64,000 bases of DNA from NCBI GenBank assembly GCA_002381765.1, contig DFXX01000037.1, positions 71,779-135,778 of the forward strand. Reading direction: 5' to 3'. The notes beneath the pieces were generated by a model that was given only the letters and a program-made list of their open reading frames with translations, was not told the origin of the DNA and ran no database searches. This DNA comes from Bacteriovoracaceae bacterium UBA4097 (GTDB taxonomy: Bacteria; Bdellovibrionota; Bacteriovoracia; Bacteriovoracales; Bacteriovoracaceae). Positions 45,478-54,908 of this stretch are shown piece by piece. The translations under genes were made by a program, and so were the position numbers. Within the stretch, counting starts at the first letter, position 1; each line of letters starts with the position of its first letter.

Positions 45478-46044
45478 TTAAACTTCTGGTGCAAGATAGA
45501 CTTCGATATCGGGATTGACCTCATCTCTTAGGATCGAGCGGATGGCCTCAAGCGTTCCCGTGGTAGAACTGGGACAGGTGCCACAGGCCCCCTGATACTT
45601 TACGATCAATACATTATCTTTAAAGTCTTGAACTACCATGTCGCCGCCATCACCCTGAAGGCCTGGTCTGATTTTGCGATCAAGAATTTCTTCAATATGC
45701 CTCTGCTCAGGAGATAGAGCAGCACGTCTGTCCGCTTCTGGATCATGTACCTTAAAATTGGGATCATGATCATCGATAAAATTTTCAATACAAGTCTGAA
45801 TCGCGGGCTCCAGATTTTCCCAGTCCTCAAAGCTGAACTTTGAAACCGTGATGACATTCTGAAAGAAGTGAATTTGATCCACTCCTCGCAGATCAAAGAG
45901 AGCAGCCGCTAAAGGGATATCCTGGCTCTCGATGGGAGTCTTGAAGGATACCTTGCCTTCGGTCTTCACATCTTTATTCAAGGTGAACTTTAAAGCATTA
46001 GGATTAGGTGTCGGTTGGATGTAGATTTCAGTTTTTTCAGTCAT
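45478..46044 (-). CDS. Nfu-type iron-sulfur scaffold/carrier protein
   Basis: A 188-residue two-domain protein: an N-terminal Nfu domain (residues about 7-90, starting QPTPNPNALKF) and a C-terminal NifU-like domain (about 118-185) with the Fe-S-binding C-x-x-C in GACGTCPSS. It accepts clusters made by the SUF machinery and delivers them to client enzymes, plausibly aconitase and others here. Six nt after sufS, last gene of the SUF operon. Confidence 0.93.
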   Translation of the reverse strand: MTEKTEIYIQPTPNPNALKFTLNKDVKTEGKVSFKTPIESQDIPLAAALFDLRGVDQIHFFQNVITVSKFSFEDWENLEPAIQTCIENFIDDHDPNFKVHDPEADRRAALSPEQRHIEEILDRKIRPGLQGDGGDMVVQDFKDNVLIVKYQGACGTCPSSTTGTLEAIRSILRDEVNPDIEVYLAPEV

Positions 46045-46050
46045 AGTGTA

Positions 46051-47274
46051 TTACTCAAAAAAATTTTTGACCTTCACCAGCGCGTGATAGAGCTGATCAA
46101 TGTCTTCGCGGTTATTATAAAGAGAAAGTGAGGCCCGGCATGTGGCCGGTACACATAAAAACTTCATTAAGGGCTGAGCACAGTGATGTCCTGTTCTGAT
46201 GGCCACACCTTCCTTATCAGTAAGAGAAGCAATGTCATGAGGATGAATGCCTTCCATGCCAAAAGAAATCACACTGGCCTTATTTCTGGCCGTACCATAG
46301 ATCTTAAGCCCAGGAATGCTCAAGAGCTTCTCGGTAGCGTATTCGAGAAGTTCTTCTTCGGCTTCGTGGATGCGATTAAGTCCAATTCTCTGGATATAAT
46401 CGACCGCCTTGCCAAGGCCAATAACTGCCGCAATCGAAGGGGTTCCGGCCTCAAACTTATGAGGAAGATTATTGTAAGTGGTCTTCTCAAAGGTCACCAC
46501 ATCGATCATATCCCCGCCTCCTTGGTAGGGAGGCATCTTCTCTAGGAGCTCTTCTTTGCCATAAAGTACTCCCACACCGGTAGGCCCAAACATCTTGTGC
46601 CCGGAGAAAGCGTAGAAGTCTGCATCCAGTTCCTGCACATCGACTTTCAAGTGGGCCACGGCCTGAGCTCCATCGACAAAGACCAGGGCCTGTTTCTTAT
46701 GGGCAAGAGTAATCATCTCCTTAACTGGATTGATGGTTCCCAGAGCATTCGAGACATGGACGACCGAGACTAGTTTTACCTTATCGGTCAGAAGTTTCTC
46801 GTACTCATCCATCAGGATTTCTCCCGCTGAATTAATCGGAATGACCTTAATCTTTAGATTCTTTCTCTCGGCCACTAACTGCCAGGGAACGATATTCGAG
46901 TGATGTTCCATCTGAGAAAGAAGAATCTCATCCCCTGGAGAGAGAAAATTCTCGGCCCATGAGTGAGCAACCAGATTTATGGCTTCTGTAGTCCCTTTAG
47001 TGAAAATCACTTGCTTTCTATCGGGAGCATTTAAAAGAGAAGCGATCTTGTCGCGAGTGGATTCAAACTTAGTGGTAGCATTTTCTGAGAGCCAATAAAG
47101 ACCACGATGAACATTGGAAGTCTCCAAGCGATAGTAGCGGTCCATCTCCTCGATTACGAGTAAGGGTTTGAGAGTGGTAGCACCACTATCCAAGTAAGCA
47201 AGACGCTTGCCTTGAATGGTTTGATCTAAAACCGGAAAATCTCCGCGATAGGGATTATTATCAAGAGCACTCAT
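46051..47274 (-). CDS. sufS: Cysteine desulfurase SufS
   Basis: A 407-residue PLP enzyme that supplies sulfur to the SufBCD scaffold. The PLP-binding Lys is in FSGHKMFGPTGVG; QMEHHSNIVPWQ and the catalytic Cys in RTGHHCAQP are as in group II desulfurases. Overlaps sufD by 4 nt. No sufE or sufU, the usual sulfur acceptor, is present in the operon. Confidence 0.96.
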   Translation of the reverse strand: MSALDNNPYRGDFPVLDQTIQGKRLAYLDSGATTLKPLLVIEEMDRYYRLETSNVHRGLYWLSENATTKFESTRDKIASLLNAPDRKQVIFTKGTTEAINLVAHSWAENFLSPGDEILLSQMEHHSNIVPWQLVAERKNLKIKVIPINSAGEILMDEYEKLLTDKVKLVSVVHVSNALGTINPVKEMITLAHKKQALVFVDGAQAVAHLKVDVQELDADFYAFSGHKMFGPTGVGVLYGKEELLEKMPPYQGGGDMIDVVTFEKTTYNNLPHKFEAGTPSIAAVIGLGKAVDYIQRIGLNRIHEAEEELLEYATEKLLSIPGLKIYGTARNKASVISFGMEGIHPHDIASLTDKEGVAIRTGHHCAQPLMKFLCVPATCRASLSLYNNREDIDQLYHALVKVKNFFE

Positions 47275-48494
47275 GGTGTGCCTCCCAGTTTAAACTTAGT
47301 TTTAAGGGCTTCGAGAACCGTTTTTTCCAAGTAGGCACGAAGCTTATAATCTTTGATCTTTAGCACTATCTCAAGACCGAATCCGTGAGCAAGTAGAGTG
47401 CGTGCTTTTTCAGCAGGTAGACCCCGGGATTCAAAATAGAAGATTTCTTCTGGAGATAATTGTCCGGTGGTTGAGCCATGGGAGCACTTAACATCGTCAG
47501 CAAATATTTCGAGCTGAGGTTGAGAGTGCACTTGGGCCTTAGGTGAGAGAAGAAGGTTTCGGTTAATTTGGCCGGAAGCAACTCTTTGGGATTTAGGGTG
47601 AATATAGATCTTGCCCGTAAATATGCCCTTTGACTCTCCTCCGAGAATTCCTTTAGCAATCTGATTAGAAGTAGTATCTGGGGCCTCATGATTGATGACC
47701 GTATTGATATCTGAGTGCTCTTTTTCACTAATCAAAAAAAGATTAAATGACTCTCCATGGGAACCTGGCTCCAAAAGTTTAATATCAAGATTTCTGCGGG
47801 AGAGTTTACCTTTGAGATGGAAAATAAAATTCGTATAACTTGCATCTTTTTGAACTTTACTCCAAGTCGAACCGTGATGAAGGGATTCATCTTGACCATG
47901 ATTTAATTGGAGGTGCTCAAGTTTTGCCCCGGCTGCAAGATGAATATAGCTCTCGCTTAATTCTGCATAGGAGGAATAAGCTCCACTAAATTCTTCTAAA
48001 AGAGACATCTCTGAGTTGGCCTTCATCTTGATGATAAGAGTTGGGGCCTTAATCGCGTTTTTCGTGATGATATGTTGGATTCTAATGGGGCCCGTGACTT
48101 TGAAGTTTTTCTGAACTTCTAGATAGAGTCCATGGTCCAAGAGAGCATGATGCAAATGATTAACAGGGGTTTTAGTTACCAGTAGCTCTTTTACTTCCTC
48201 AAACTTTTCACTCACGGGAGAAATCGTTACTCCTTCAATTTTAGGAAAGTCTTGAAGTACACCATCTAAAAAAAGAAAGGTCGTGATATCTGACTTTGAA
48301 GAAATCTCTGACTCAGGTAATGCTACTTCCGTTTGAGGCAGGGCCTCAAAGAATTTAGGAAGATTGGTAAATTTATAGTCTTCAGGATCAAGGAGTAGAC
48401 CCTGTTGCTTAAACAGTTTCAGTTCTTGCTCACGAAAGCTTATGAGATCACTACTTCCTGAATTTTTATTAGACGTTAATTCCTGTAGATTCAT
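47271..48494 (-). CDS. sufD: Fe-S assembly scaffold subunit SufD
   Basis: A 407-residue beta-helix protein that pairs with SufB in the SufBC2D complex. The C-terminal half carries the characteristic KCSHGSTTGQLSPEEIFYFESRGL wording (split across the key His and the SRGL motif). I start at ATG 48494, two nt after the sufC stop; an upstream ATG at 48521 adds nine residues but lies inside sufC. The N-terminal third is poorly conserved, as usual for SufD. Confidence 0.93.
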   Translation of the reverse strand: MNLQELTSNKNSGSSDLISFREQELKLFKQQGLLLDPEDYKFTNLPKFFEALPQTEVALPESEISSKSDITTFLFLDGVLQDFPKIEGVTISPVSEKFEEVKELLVTKTPVNHLHHALLDHGLYLEVQKNFKVTGPIRIQHIITKNAIKAPTLIIKMKANSEMSLLEEFSGAYSSYAELSESYIHLAAGAKLEHLQLNHGQDESLHHGSTWSKVQKDASYTNFIFHLKGKLSRRNLDIKLLEPGSHGESFNLFLISEKEHSDINTVINHEAPDTTSNQIAKGILGGESKGIFTGKIYIHPKSQRVASGQINRNLLLSPKAQVHSQPQLEIFADDVKCSHGSTTGQLSPEEIFYFESRGLPAEKARTLLAHGFGLEIVLKIKDYKLRAYLEKTVLEALKTKFKLGGTP

Positions 48495-48496
48495 GC

Positions 48497-49258
48497 TTAC
48501 TTCTCTCCAGAGGTGAGCCAATCATAGCCTTTCTCTTCCAGCTCTAAAGCAAGAGACTTATCTCCTGAACGAATGATCTGACCTTTATAAAGCACATGAA
48601 CAAAGTCAGGCACGATATAATCCAATAGACGCTGATAATGAGTAACAAGAATGGTTGCATTGTAGCGGCTCTTGAGGGTGTTCACGCCAGTGGCCACGAT
48701 CTTAAGAGCATCTATATCAAGCCCGGAATCGGTTTCGTCCAGAAGTGAGAGGCGTGGGTTTAAGATCGCCATTTGAAGAATTTCATTCTTCTTTTTTTCT
48801 CCCCCGGAGAAGCCTTCATTAACCGAGCGCTCTAGGAATGATTCATTCATCTCAAGGAGTTTGAGTTTTCCTCTTAAATGCTTTAAGAAATCCCCATCAT
48901 TCATCTTCTCCACACCTTGGTGCTCGCAAATCTGATTGAAGGATTCTTTTAAGAAAGTAAAGTTAGAGACTCCTGGTACCTCGATCGGGTATTGAAAGCC
49001 CAAAAAGATGCCTTCTTTGGCGCGCTCAGCTGGCTCCAGATCCAGAAGATTCTTCATCTTTCCGTTGATCTCAAAATTGACTTCACCACCGGTCACTTCA
49101 TAGGCCGGATGGCCTGCGATGACTTTTGATAAAGTTGATTTTCCCGAACCATTTGGGCCCATAATAGCGTGAACTTCACCCTTTTTAACTGTGAGGTTAA
49201 TTCCTTTTAGGATTTCGTTACCATCAACGCTGGCGGTGAGATTTTTAATTTCGATCAT
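48497..49258 (-). CDS. sufC: SUF ATPase SufC
   Basis: A 253-residue ABC-type ATPase of the SufBC2D scaffold. Walker A GPNGSGKST, the SufC-specific signature GFSGGEKKKNEILQ and Walker B SLLDETDSGLD are all present. Two nt separate it from sufB and two from sufD. It drives the structural change that allows cluster assembly; it is not a transporter. Confidence 0.97.
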   Translation of the reverse strand: MIEIKNLTASVDGNEILKGINLTVKKGEVHAIMGPNGSGKSTLSKVIAGHPAYEVTGGEVNFEINGKMKNLLDLEPAERAKEGIFLGFQYPIEVPGVSNFTFLKESFNQICEHQGVEKMNDGDFLKHLRGKLKLLEMNESFLERSVNEGFSGGEKKKNEILQMAILNPRLSLLDETDSGLDIDALKIVATGVNTLKSRYNATILVTHYQRLLDYIVPDFVHVLYKGQIIRSGDKSLALELEEKGYDWLTSGEK

Positions 49259-49260
49259 GA

Positions 49261-50694
49261 TTAACCTACACTGTTCTCTAGTTTCATTTCTATTAATTTT
49301 ACCGCTTCCACTGAAAACTCCAGAGGAAGAGTCTTAAACACATCTTTACAGAATCCATTAACAATCAAAGATACGGCCTTCTCAGCACTAAAGCCTCGGG
49401 ACTGAAGATAAAAAATCTGATCAGCACTGATCTTGGAGGTCGTCGCTTCATGCTCGATGACCGCTGTATTGTTTTTGACATCGATATAAGGGAAAGTATT
49501 GGCCGCACACTCATCCCCAATTAACATGGAGTCACACTGAGAATAGTTTCTGGCCCCTGTGGCACTTGGCATAATTTTTACAAGACCTCGATACACGTTT
49601 TGAGATTTCTCAGCAGAGATACCCTTCGAGATAATAGTCGACTTGGTATTCTTTCCGATATGAATCATCTTCGTACCGGTATCGGCCTGCATATAATTAT
49701 TGGTCAAGGCCACTGAATAGAATGATCCCTGAGAGTTCTCACCCATGAGTAGGCAAGATGGATACTTCCAAGTAATGGCCGAGCCGGCCTCGACTTGCGT
49801 CCAGGAAATCTTAGAGTTCTTTCCGCGACACTGGCCTCTCTTAGTGACAAAATTATAAATTCCGCCCTTGCCTTCCTTATCTCCTGCATACCAGTTCTGA
49901 ACCGTAGAATACTTAATTTCAGCATCATCTAAAGTAATGAGCTCCACGATGGCCGCATGCAGTTGATTCTCATCACGTTGAGGAGCAGTACAGCCCTCGA
50001 GATAATTCACATAACTGCCTTCATCGGCAATGATGAGGGTTCTTTCAAACTGACCTGTCTCTTTGGCATTGATTCTGAAATAGGTGGATAGGTCCAAAGG
50101 ACAGGTCACACCTTTTGGAATATAGACAAAGGAGCCATCCGAGAAAACGGCCGAATTAAGGGCCGCATAATAGTTATCCGAATAAGGAACGACTGTTCCT
50201 AAATACTTCTTCACAAGCTCAGGATATTTTTCAACGGCTTCTGAAATTGAGCAAAAAATGACTCCTACTTTTTCGAGATCGGCCTGGTGAGTGGTTCCGA
50301 CTGAAACTGAATCAAAGACCGCATCCACCGCCACACCCATAAGGCGCTTTTGCTCGGTTAAAGGAATGCCGAGTTTCTCGAAGGTTTCAAGTAACTCAGG
50401 ATCTACCTCATCTAAATTTTGGTAGGCATCTTTTTTTGATTTAGGTCGTGAATAATAATAAAGGGCCTGAAAATCAATGGGCGGAATTTTACTATACTGC
50501 CACTCGGGATGCTCAAGAGTGAGCCAGTGCTTAAACGCCTTTAAGCGGTAGTCAAGTAACCACTCCGGCTCGTTCTTTTTGGAAGAGATCAGACGAATAA
50601 TAGTTTCATTCAGCCCTTTAGGAAACTCTTCGGTTTCAATGTCTGTGACAAAACCGTATTTATAATCATCTCGAAGTTTATCTTCTATTTTCAT
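49261..50694 (-). CDS. sufB: Fe-S assembly scaffold subunit SufB
   Basis: A 477-residue core scaffold protein on which clusters are built. Typical motifs: [12 protein letters not shown] near the start, [32 protein letters not shown], the conserved Cys in SQCDSML, and [12 protein letters not shown] near the end. Length is normal. It begins one nt after the rrf2 stop, so regulator and scaffold are co-transcribed. Confidence 0.97.
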   Translation of the reverse strand: MKIEDKLRDDYKYGFVTDIETEEFPKGLNETIIRLISSKKNEPEWLLDYRLKAFKHWLTLEHPEWQYSKIPPIDFQALYYYSRPKSKKDAYQNLDEVDPELLETFEKLGIPLTEQKRLMGVAVDAVFDSVSVGTTHQADLEKVGVIFCSISEAVEKYPELVKKYLGTVVPYSDNYYAALNSAVFSDGSFVYIPKGVTCPLDLSTYFRINAKETGQFERTLIIADEGSYVNYLEGCTAPQRDENQLHAAIVELITLDDAEIKYSTVQNWYAGDKEGKGGIYNFVTKRGQCRGKNSKISWTQVEAGSAITWKYPSCLLMGENSQGSFYSVALTNNYMQADTGTKMIHIGKNTKSTIISKGISAEKSQNVYRGLVKIMPSATGARNYSQCDSMLIGDECAANTFPYIDVKNNTAVIEHEATTSKISADQIFYLQSRGFSAEKAVSLIVNGFCKDVFKTLPLEFSVEAVKLIEMKLENSVG

Positions 50695-50695
50695 G

Positions 50696-51163
50696 TTACA
50701 CCTTATTGATCAATGGACAGTTCTCGACTTCTTTTTGAGGAATGGTCTTCAAGGCCAGAAGATTTTCCGAAGAGAGGAGTTCATTGATAGACAAAGAATT
50801 AAATATATTAATCAAATAATCATTTAAGCGTTTTATGGGCTGAGAGATATTGCATTTGCGATAAAGATCACAAGGTCCATCATGGCAGTCCATCATAAAG
50901 GTCTTGCCTTCTATGAGTTGCACCAGATCAATGTAGCTGACTTCCGAGAGATCCCGGGCCAGAGTGTATCCACCCTTAACCCCTTTGTGGGACTGCAGGA
51001 TGCCTGCCGAATTCATGAGTTGCATCACCTTGGCGGTAGTATCAAAAGGAGTTTCAAAACGATCACAGACCTCTCGGGCAGTGGTGAGGTCTTGGGAGTC
51101 CTTTCCTTTCATCAGCATGAGTACTATTAAGGCATACTCAACTTTTCTATTGATTTTAATCAT
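50696..51163 (-). CDS. Rrf2-family Fe-S-sensing regulator of the suf operon
   Basis: A 155-residue winged-helix protein: [15 protein letters not shown] start, recognition region [27 protein letters not shown], and three cysteines Cys93, Cys98 and Cys104 (C-x4-C-x5-C), as in IscR/SufR-type sensors that bind an Fe-S cluster. Being first in the suf operon it probably autoregulates in response to cluster demand. An inverted repeat lies in its upstream region (51174-51200). Confidence 0.92.
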   Translation of the reverse strand: MIKINRKVEYALIVLMLMKGKDSQDLTTAREVCDRFETPFDTTAKVMQLMNSAGILQSHKGVKGGYTLARDLSEVSYIDLVQLIEGKTFMMDCHDGPCDLYRKCNISQPIKRLNDYLINIFNSLSINELLSSENLLALKTIPQKEVENCPLINKV

Positions 51164-51173
51164 ATAAATTACG

Positions 51174-51200
51174 CCAAATTTAAACTTATTAAGAGTTTGG
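51174..51200. promoter_or_regulatory. Candidate Rrf2 operator upstream of suf
   Basis: Imperfect inverted repeat CCAAA...AAACT-n7-AGTTTGG: CCAAA (51174-51178) with TTTGG (51196-51200), and AAACT (51182-51186) with AGTTT (51194-51198). It lies 11 nt before the rrf2 ATG. Assignment by position only. Confidence 0.3.
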
Positions 51201-51258
51201 GGGGAGATTAGCTTAAATAGGGCGAAAATGCACCTATTTTTAGTAAATCTTGCAGGAT

Positions 51259-51795
51259 TTAGTCTTCGTAGATCTCTTCAGGGGTTTGTGGCTCCACATG
51301 GGAGGGGCGGCTTTCCATATAATAGATGATTAAGAGCCCTAGGGTGAGAAGAACACTCATAATAATGATCCTGAGTTTGGCCGGATCCTTCTTGCTTGTA
51401 GGAGCTTTGACCTTCTCAACAGACTCTATTGGTTTGCTCAGATTTGGTGAGGATATGGTGGCATTGGCCCTAATCCGGGATGAGGTATGAGTCCGAGGGA
51501 TCTGGAGCTCAATTTCCATGGATTGAACTGGACCAAAGGAGAGAGCGAGGTAAAGAGGATAGTGGGTCTTAATTCCTGGTTCGAGTTTCTTATCTTCGAT
51601 AAAAACACCGTTTATACTATCCAGATCGGTCACATAGACCTCTCCGTCTACGACATCAATTTGGCAGTGGGTACGGGAGATACCTTCATGAGAAATGACA
51701 ATATCAGACTTGGCGGATCGACCGATGATAAAAGAATGTTTCTTTGTCTCAAATTCTAAAATTTTATCATCGATAGTTTTAATGAGAAGCCGCAT
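51259..51795 (-). CDS. FHA-domain protein with C-terminal membrane anchor (FHA1)
   Basis: A 178-residue protein from ATG 51795 (an in-frame TTG further up is unlikely). Residues about 15-90 form an FHA phosphothreonine-binding domain with IGRS, GISRTHCQI and LDSINGVFIEDK; a polar linker follows; a single membrane helix lies near residues 145-163 with a short tail. It faces the cytoplasm as a tail-anchored adaptor. Last gene after the pseudopilin operon. Two paralogues at 58199 and 58787. No Ser/Thr kinase is in the window. Confidence 0.85.
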   Translation of the reverse strand: MRLLIKTIDDKILEFETKKHSFIIGRSAKSDIVISHEGISRTHCQIDVVDGEVYVTDLDSINGVFIEDKKLEPGIKTHYPLYLALSFGPVQSMEIELQIPRTHTSSRIRANATISSPNLSKPIESVEKVKAPTSKKDPAKLRIIIMSVLLTLGLLIIYYMESRPSHVEPQTPEEIYED

Positions 51796-51853
51796 GGTTG
51801 AAATTATAAAAGCCAACTGCGGCCATTAGCAATTAAAAACTATGCTCTAGAGC

Positions 51854-53329
51854 TTAGAGTCCGAAGACTTCCTCATCAATAGGAGCAAGCCAAACATCAA
51901 AAATATCGGCTTCGGTCAGCTTGCCTTCTTTTTCAAAGACAAACTTTGCCTTCTCTCTAGCTCGTGCTCGATTTCCAAATGAGCTAGGAGTTCTGGTTGA
52001 ATAGTTTAATCGAATCTCTTTCACATGCTTCTCTGAAAGCGAGATGATTTCAGATTTTTGAGACACTCCATCTGAATCTTTATCCTTCCAAAGGACGAGT
52101 TCCTTAAAAATAGGATCCTTGCTATCGATGACACCATCTCCGTTTAAGTCATGAATTTGGAGGGCCTCAAAACCATTATTGAAGGTTTCACTTTGACCAA
52201 AGAGTTGAGAGTTCTTTGTAATGGATTCTTCTCCCTGTAAGTGGGCCAGGAAATATCCAGGAGCATTCTCTTCGGGCCAGTTAACTCTCGCTCCTTCAGG
52301 GTTTCCATAAAGTGGGAAAAAAGAGACTCCTTTAAATTCAGGATAGTCCTTTTCAAAGAAGAGCATAAGAGGAGAGTAGAACCCACCGCAGAAGCCTTGA
52401 GAACCAGGAAATTTTACGACGGTGGAAAAGCTTTTATTGGCATTGGTCTTATCGAAGTTTTCCTGCTCGCGAACAGCCGTAAGAGTCCTTGTTCCATCTT
52501 GAATATAACTTAAGGTTGAGCGAGGTGGCTCAACCGGCTGAACCCTTCCATGCCTTACGGGAACTTTTGTTTCCACTGACTTTAAGGGCTCTTGCAGTTG
52601 CACCTTTATCTGATTGGTGGTTGCAAAAACTTCGGCGGTTTTAATTTCTTTACCATCTTTGAAGACCTTCACAAGATTTGAGTAATTGGGCATTTGAGAA
52701 GGAAAGTAGCAGCTTACTTTCGTATTCAGTACATGGGATGCTTTAGGATTGTTACTGCTGAATTTATAGAGGCAAGTAATGTTTTTATCGATGTTGCCGG
52801 TTCCTATCAGATTGGCCTCAAGAGGGCGGGCCGCATATCGCGTCCAATCAGAGCCTCCACCGCGATTACTGGAACTCTTCCAACCACTGACCTTGTAGTG
52901 AAAGGATTTATTGTCCATCCAAGGAATGACACAATCGATATCTTTATGGCCCGGCTTATCCATCTCTTGCTCTGGACGGAATTCGCAATCCATCCGGACA
53001 CCTTCGGAAGCAAAGGTGAGTTTGCCTGGAAAAACGATTTGAATATTATCTTTCCGACTGGCCGTTTTACTGTTGCTCAGTTTCATGGTCATGGAGATAT
53101 CACCATTAGGTCTAAGCTGATTGGTTTCATTATAGGCCCGAAGATTTGTTCCAAAGCAGTAAGGTCTAAGATTAATTTCCAACTCACATCCCCCGTTTGC
53201 ACAGGGGCTTTTCTTACTGGCCCCAATGGGAGGGGTGGCCACTTGAGAAGATCCGAAGGGGGCCACGGTAAATTGGGCTTCAGCAGTCGGCACCATTATG
53301 AGGGCCAGGAGCATTAAATGATATCGCAT
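51854..53329 (-). CDS. Secreted EF-hand-type calcium-binding protein in pseudopilin operon
   Basis: A 491-residue exported protein, signal peptide cleaved at AEAQ near residue 19. Two calcium loops near the C-terminus are textbook: DLNGDGVIDSKD (about 394-405) and DKDSDGVSQKSE (about 416-427), separated by a hydrophobic FKELVLW helix. The rest is Cys-containing and beta-rich without a known family. It follows the PilW-like gene by 17 nt. A role as calcium-dependent tip or surface component, analogous to PilY1, is inference. Confidence 0.78.
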   Translation of the reverse strand: MRYHLMLLALIMVPTAEAQFTVAPFGSSQVATPPIGASKKSPCANGGCELEINLRPYCFGTNLRAYNETNQLRPNGDISMTMKLSNSKTASRKDNIQIVFPGKLTFASEGVRMDCEFRPEQEMDKPGHKDIDCVIPWMDNKSFHYKVSGWKSSSNRGGGSDWTRYAARPLEANLIGTGNIDKNITCLYKFSSNNPKASHVLNTKVSCYFPSQMPNYSNLVKVFKDGKEIKTAEVFATTNQIKVQLQEPLKSVETKVPVRHGRVQPVEPPRSTLSYIQDGTRTLTAVREQENFDKTNANKSFSTVVKFPGSQGFCGGFYSPLMLFFEKDYPEFKGVSFFPLYGNPEGARVNWPEENAPGYFLAHLQGEESITKNSQLFGQSETFNNGFEALQIHDLNGDGVIDSKDPIFKELVLWKDKDSDGVSQKSEIISLSEKHVKEIRLNYSTRTPSSFGNRARAREKAKFVFEKEGKLTEADIFDVWLAPIDEEVFGL

Positions 53330-53346
53330 ATGAAAACCTCTTAACC

Positions 53347-54444
53347 CTATTTTACACTCTTGCGGGCCTTCACCTTATGCATCTTGTATTCAATAGTGGG
53401 ATTTGAAACACTAATTCTTGTAAATTCAAGGCTTTTGATTCCAGACATTAAGATATGCGGGTTTTGAAATTCTAACCTATTACCAACGATAGTTGCCGGT
53501 GTGCGCTTTAATTGGATAGTGTGGTCTAAGGAGGTAGGGTTTTTCCTTTCTAAATGATATCGGACTAACTCCACGGGGGTGATGCTAGTTCGATTATCAC
53601 CGCCAGGAATATAGGGTAGTTTTTCATAATAGGTCTGGGCCGAATGAACTCCCGTTGAGAGATCGATCAGTCCCCGGCAGTTACCATTTACTCCCGGCCG
53701 ACAAAGCTTATAGCGCGTTCTTAAGAGATTGGGAGTTTCTTGCACATTTACAAAAGAGAGTTCTCTCTCATCTTGATTCACTACACCTAAGAAATGCAGA
53801 GGTCTCTTAACCACATAATTGCAGCTGCCTGCTGGATTACAGGTCAGGGGACAGGAGTTATCAGCATTTATGGTCTCGGCGCGAGTCATGCAGTCATAAA
53901 AATCCATTTCGGACTCAACCAAGAGGAGACGATTTTTCTCCCAAGGAGATTCTGGTCGATGGGCCTTGGAGATGGATTCATTTTCATTGGCCACTCTCCA
54001 ATTCATGGCCGCATAACGATTGTTTGTGCCGTAGACAAAAGTGGGTTCAATGGTAAATTTCAGACTCTCCGGACCAATGGGCTTTTTTACCAAGAGATAA
54101 AATGGCCTAGATTTCGTCTGTCCTGCCGGGATTTCGAGAGTGAATTTGCGCGAGCATCGATTATTTTTGCAAAGCTCATTTCTAGCAAGAATAAAAAATG
54201 GCAATCCATTGTCATCTGCCAGATTGATAAAATTGAACGTACCGTCTGCTCCAGTAATGTCTTTAGTCATGACCTTTGAGGCACCGAAGTGAGAAATCAT
54301 ATTCTGAAGGTCTTCTGTCATGAAAGAGCTCTCTCTTCTCATGTGATCAGAATAATTAAAGGCGGCATAACCTACAAAGGCCATCAGGGCAGTGGCAACT
54401 AACATTTCCATCAATGAGATGCCGGATTCTTTAAATGTCTTCAT
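53347..54444 (-). CDS. PilW/GspJ-like minor pseudopilin
   Basis: A 365-residue type IV prepilin-like protein. Short positive leader with cleavage after Gly8, then ISLMEMLVATALMAFVGYAA with Glu at mature position 5: a class III signal recognised by a PilD-type peptidase. The large globular part has several Cys (CKNNRC, CPLTCNPAGSC). Overlaps the PilV-like gene by 4 nt and precedes the EF-hand gene by 17 nt. Probably sits at the pilus or pseudopilus tip. Confidence 0.85.
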   Translation of the reverse strand: MKTFKESGISLMEMLVATALMAFVGYAAFNYSDHMRRESSFMTEDLQNMISHFGASKVMTKDITGADGTFNFINLADDNGLPFFILARNELCKNNRCSRKFTLEIPAGQTKSRPFYLLVKKPIGPESLKFTIEPTFVYGTNNRYAAMNWRVANENESISKAHRPESPWEKNRLLLVESEMDFYDCMTRAETINADNSCPLTCNPAGSCNYVVKRPLHFLGVVNQDERELSFVNVQETPNLLRTRYKLCRPGVNGNCRGLIDLSTGVHSAQTYYEKLPYIPGGDNRTSITPVELVRYHLERKNPTSLDHTIQLKRTPATIVGNRLEFQNPHILMSGIKSLEFTRISVSNPTIEYKMHKVKARKSVK

Positions 54445-54908
54445 GGGCTTCTCACTATGAATTCATATTGCTTAAAAGTATCGGGAAACAACTTATCATG
54501 GGTAAGGCGAATGGTGACCTTGTATAATCCCCTTATCTCCATCGGGCCCGTTTTCATAGGAGTTACGACATAACCAATGCGACCTGGGCAGGCGGGATAG
54601 ACTTCAAGCGGGATAATGCCATCCTTTACCCAGCACATTCTCAAGCTCTCTCTGACTCCTTCTGGGGTGGATAGGGCGAGAAACTCATCAGCATTAAAAT
54701 CAATCTTTTCCATGGTGATATTGGATCTAATGGATTCCAACATACTTGAGATCATACTGATCATCGCTGTACTCTTATCAACCTTAGTTCTTCGGTTATT
54801 GATAAAATCTACGGCATTGAGTGTGATGTAGGCCCCCACTCCGAGAAGAGCTACGGCAATGAGTATCTCAATTAATCCAAAACCCTTGGATGACTTTAAA
54901 TTCTTCAT
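54441..54908 (-). CDS. PilV/GspI-like minor pseudopilin
   Basis: A 155-residue prepilin-like protein. Leader ends at KSSKG (Gly9), followed by FGLIEILIAVALLGVGAYI with Glu at mature position 5. A small globular domain has two Cys (RMCW, PACPG). ATGA overlaps on both sides with the PilX-like and PilW-like genes. No major pilin, secretin or ATPase genes of a pilus or type II system are in view, so the core machine must lie elsewhere. Confidence 0.88.
   Translation of the reverse strand: MKNLKSSKGFGLIEILIAVALLGVGAYITLNAVDFINNRRTKVDKSTAMISMISSMLESIRSNITMEKIDFNADEFLALSTPEGVRESLRMCWVKDGIIPLEVYPACPGRIGYVVTPMKTGPMEIRGLYKVTIRLTHDKLFPDTFKQYEFIVRSP

Noticed and set aside
52694..53317. 207-codon frame antisense to the EF-hand gene
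   Set aside because: Lies fully inside a well-supported secreted protein gene on the other strand; no ribosome site, no recognisable domain.
53794..54279. 161-codon frame antisense to the PilW-like gene
   Set aside because: Shadow of the pseudopilin coding frame, no start signal, composition unlike neighbouring proteins.
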